Shown here piece by piece: positions 14,417 to 14,846 of a DNA stretch of 14,846 nucleotides (position 1 is the first letter of the stretch; each line of letters opens with the position of its first letter). The notes under the pieces are model-generated. The model had not been told where the DNA came from. It was given only the letters and a program-made list of their open reading frames with translations, and did not search any database. Position numbers and translations under genes: made by a program. This DNA comes from Akkermansia muciniphila (GTDB lineage Bacteria; Pseudomonadota; Gammaproteobacteria; Burkholderiales; Burkholderiaceae_C). The stretch is from the NCBI GenBank assembly GCA_943327015.2, contig CALPVM020000018.1, forward strand, positions 1 through 14,846, read 5' to 3'.

Positions 14417-14846
14417 TATTCTTCCTCATACAGGGCTTGGGTATTTTGCACATAAAACTCATGCAGCTTGGCGCGCAGCAAGGCTTTGTCAGGCAGTTGC
14501 GTTTGGTATTCGGCAATCAACGTAGGGGAAGTGCTGCGGCTGAGTGCATATTCCACCACCTCATCATCTTTGCTGGCACACAGAAGCACACCAATCGAGG
14601 GATTTTCGTGGGGCTTTTTAACATCTCTATCCAATGCTTCCAGATAGAAATTCAGCTTACCCAAGTATTCGGGCTCAAAACGCCCGACCTTGAGTTCAAT
14701 GGCCACAAGGCTATTAAGACCTCGGTGAAAAAAAAGCAAGTCCAACGCAAAATCACGCCCGCCTACCTGCACTGGATATTCACTGCCCACAAAACAAAAA
14801 TCCCGCCCGAGCTCGATTAAAAAGTCTTTGAGGCGAAGTAACAAAC
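14416..14846 (-). CDS. YhcG/DUF1016-type PD-(D/E)XK nuclease family protein, C-terminal part
   Basis: About 143 residues are seen; the frame is open to the right edge, so the start and the N-terminal DUF1016 helical domain lie outside. The visible part is the YhcG C-terminal nuclease-like domain: RLKDFLIELGRDFCFVGSEY, GGRDFALDLLFFHRGL, then VAIELKVGRFEPEYLGKLNF and PSIGVLLCASKDDEVVEYAL. The catalytic pattern is present as D35 (FALD), then E50-L-K52 (IELK), counted from the codon at 14844. Both acidic residues and the lysine are retained, so the domain could be active. This family is patchily distributed and often travels with restriction-modification or other defence loci, but its function is not firmly established. 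It ends QALYEEE and overlaps the lolA start by one base. The few terminal residues are acidic, as in relatives. Confidence 0.85.
   Translation of the reverse strand, partial: LLLRLKDFLIELGRDFCFVGSEYPVQVGGRDFALDLLFFHRGLNSLVAIELKVGRFEPEYLGKLNFYLEALDRDVKKPHENPSIGVLLCASKDDEVVEYALSRSTSPTLIAEYQTQLPDKALLRAKLHEFYVQNTQALYEEE

Noticed and set aside
1..14846. Search by eye for CRISPR arrays, tRNA genes, insertion sequence ends, phage genes and long repeats.
   Set aside because: None was seen. Genes are packed with short gaps and no repeated unit longer than the map microrepeat was noticed. A repeat finder and tRNA scan would be needed to exclude faint cases.

Overview
The window is ordinary-looking chromosomal DNA. 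Protein family content and gene neighbourhoods point to a betaproteobacterium, most likely order Burkholderiales with a Comamonadaceae flavour: map next to glnD, lolA next to rarA, a livHMGF block, and a ferredoxin-reductase of the type usually labelled AscD. Base composition looks close to even, lower than typical Comamonadaceae. The genus-level guess is weak. I see no tRNA, rRNA, CRISPR array, insertion sequence, phage gene or obvious genomic island. Coding density is very high and no gene-free stretch exceeds about 150 bases.

Layout. Positions 1-182 (+) hold the end of an efflux periplasmic adaptor. Positions 222-4281 (+) carry map (methionine aminopeptidase), glnD (PII uridylyltransferase) and purN (purine synthesis), closely packed. 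After a 146-base spacer comes a single HDOD-domain gene (+, 4428-5228). It converges on a three-gene minus-strand group of an NAD(P)-binding SDR protein, a META-domain lipoprotein and a CYTH protein with a short C-terminal CHAD-like remnant (7650 down to 5250). A 2Fe-2S ferredoxin/FAD reductase fusion diverges from the SDR gene (+, 7694-8755). It converges on a branched-chain amino acid ABC transporter block read on the minus strand as livH-livM-livG-livF (12349 down to 8776). The solute-binding protein of that transporter is not in the window. Upstream on the same strand lie rarA, lolA and the 3' part of a YhcG/DUF1016-type PD-(D/E)XK nuclease gene that runs off the right edge.

The most notable direct observation is an in-frame TGA in livM at 11062-11064. 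It splits an otherwise intact permease reading frame while the flanking livH, livG and livF genes look intact. TGA is the normal stop of livM itself, livH and rarA, so recoding is unlikely; the choice is between a real nonsense mutation and a sequence error. Second is the YhcG-type nuclease gene, which overlaps the start codon of essential lolA by one base (TAATG). Third is a CYTH protein whose CHAD part is about half the usual size and lacks the conserved histidine. I did not find an undescribed multi-gene system in this window.
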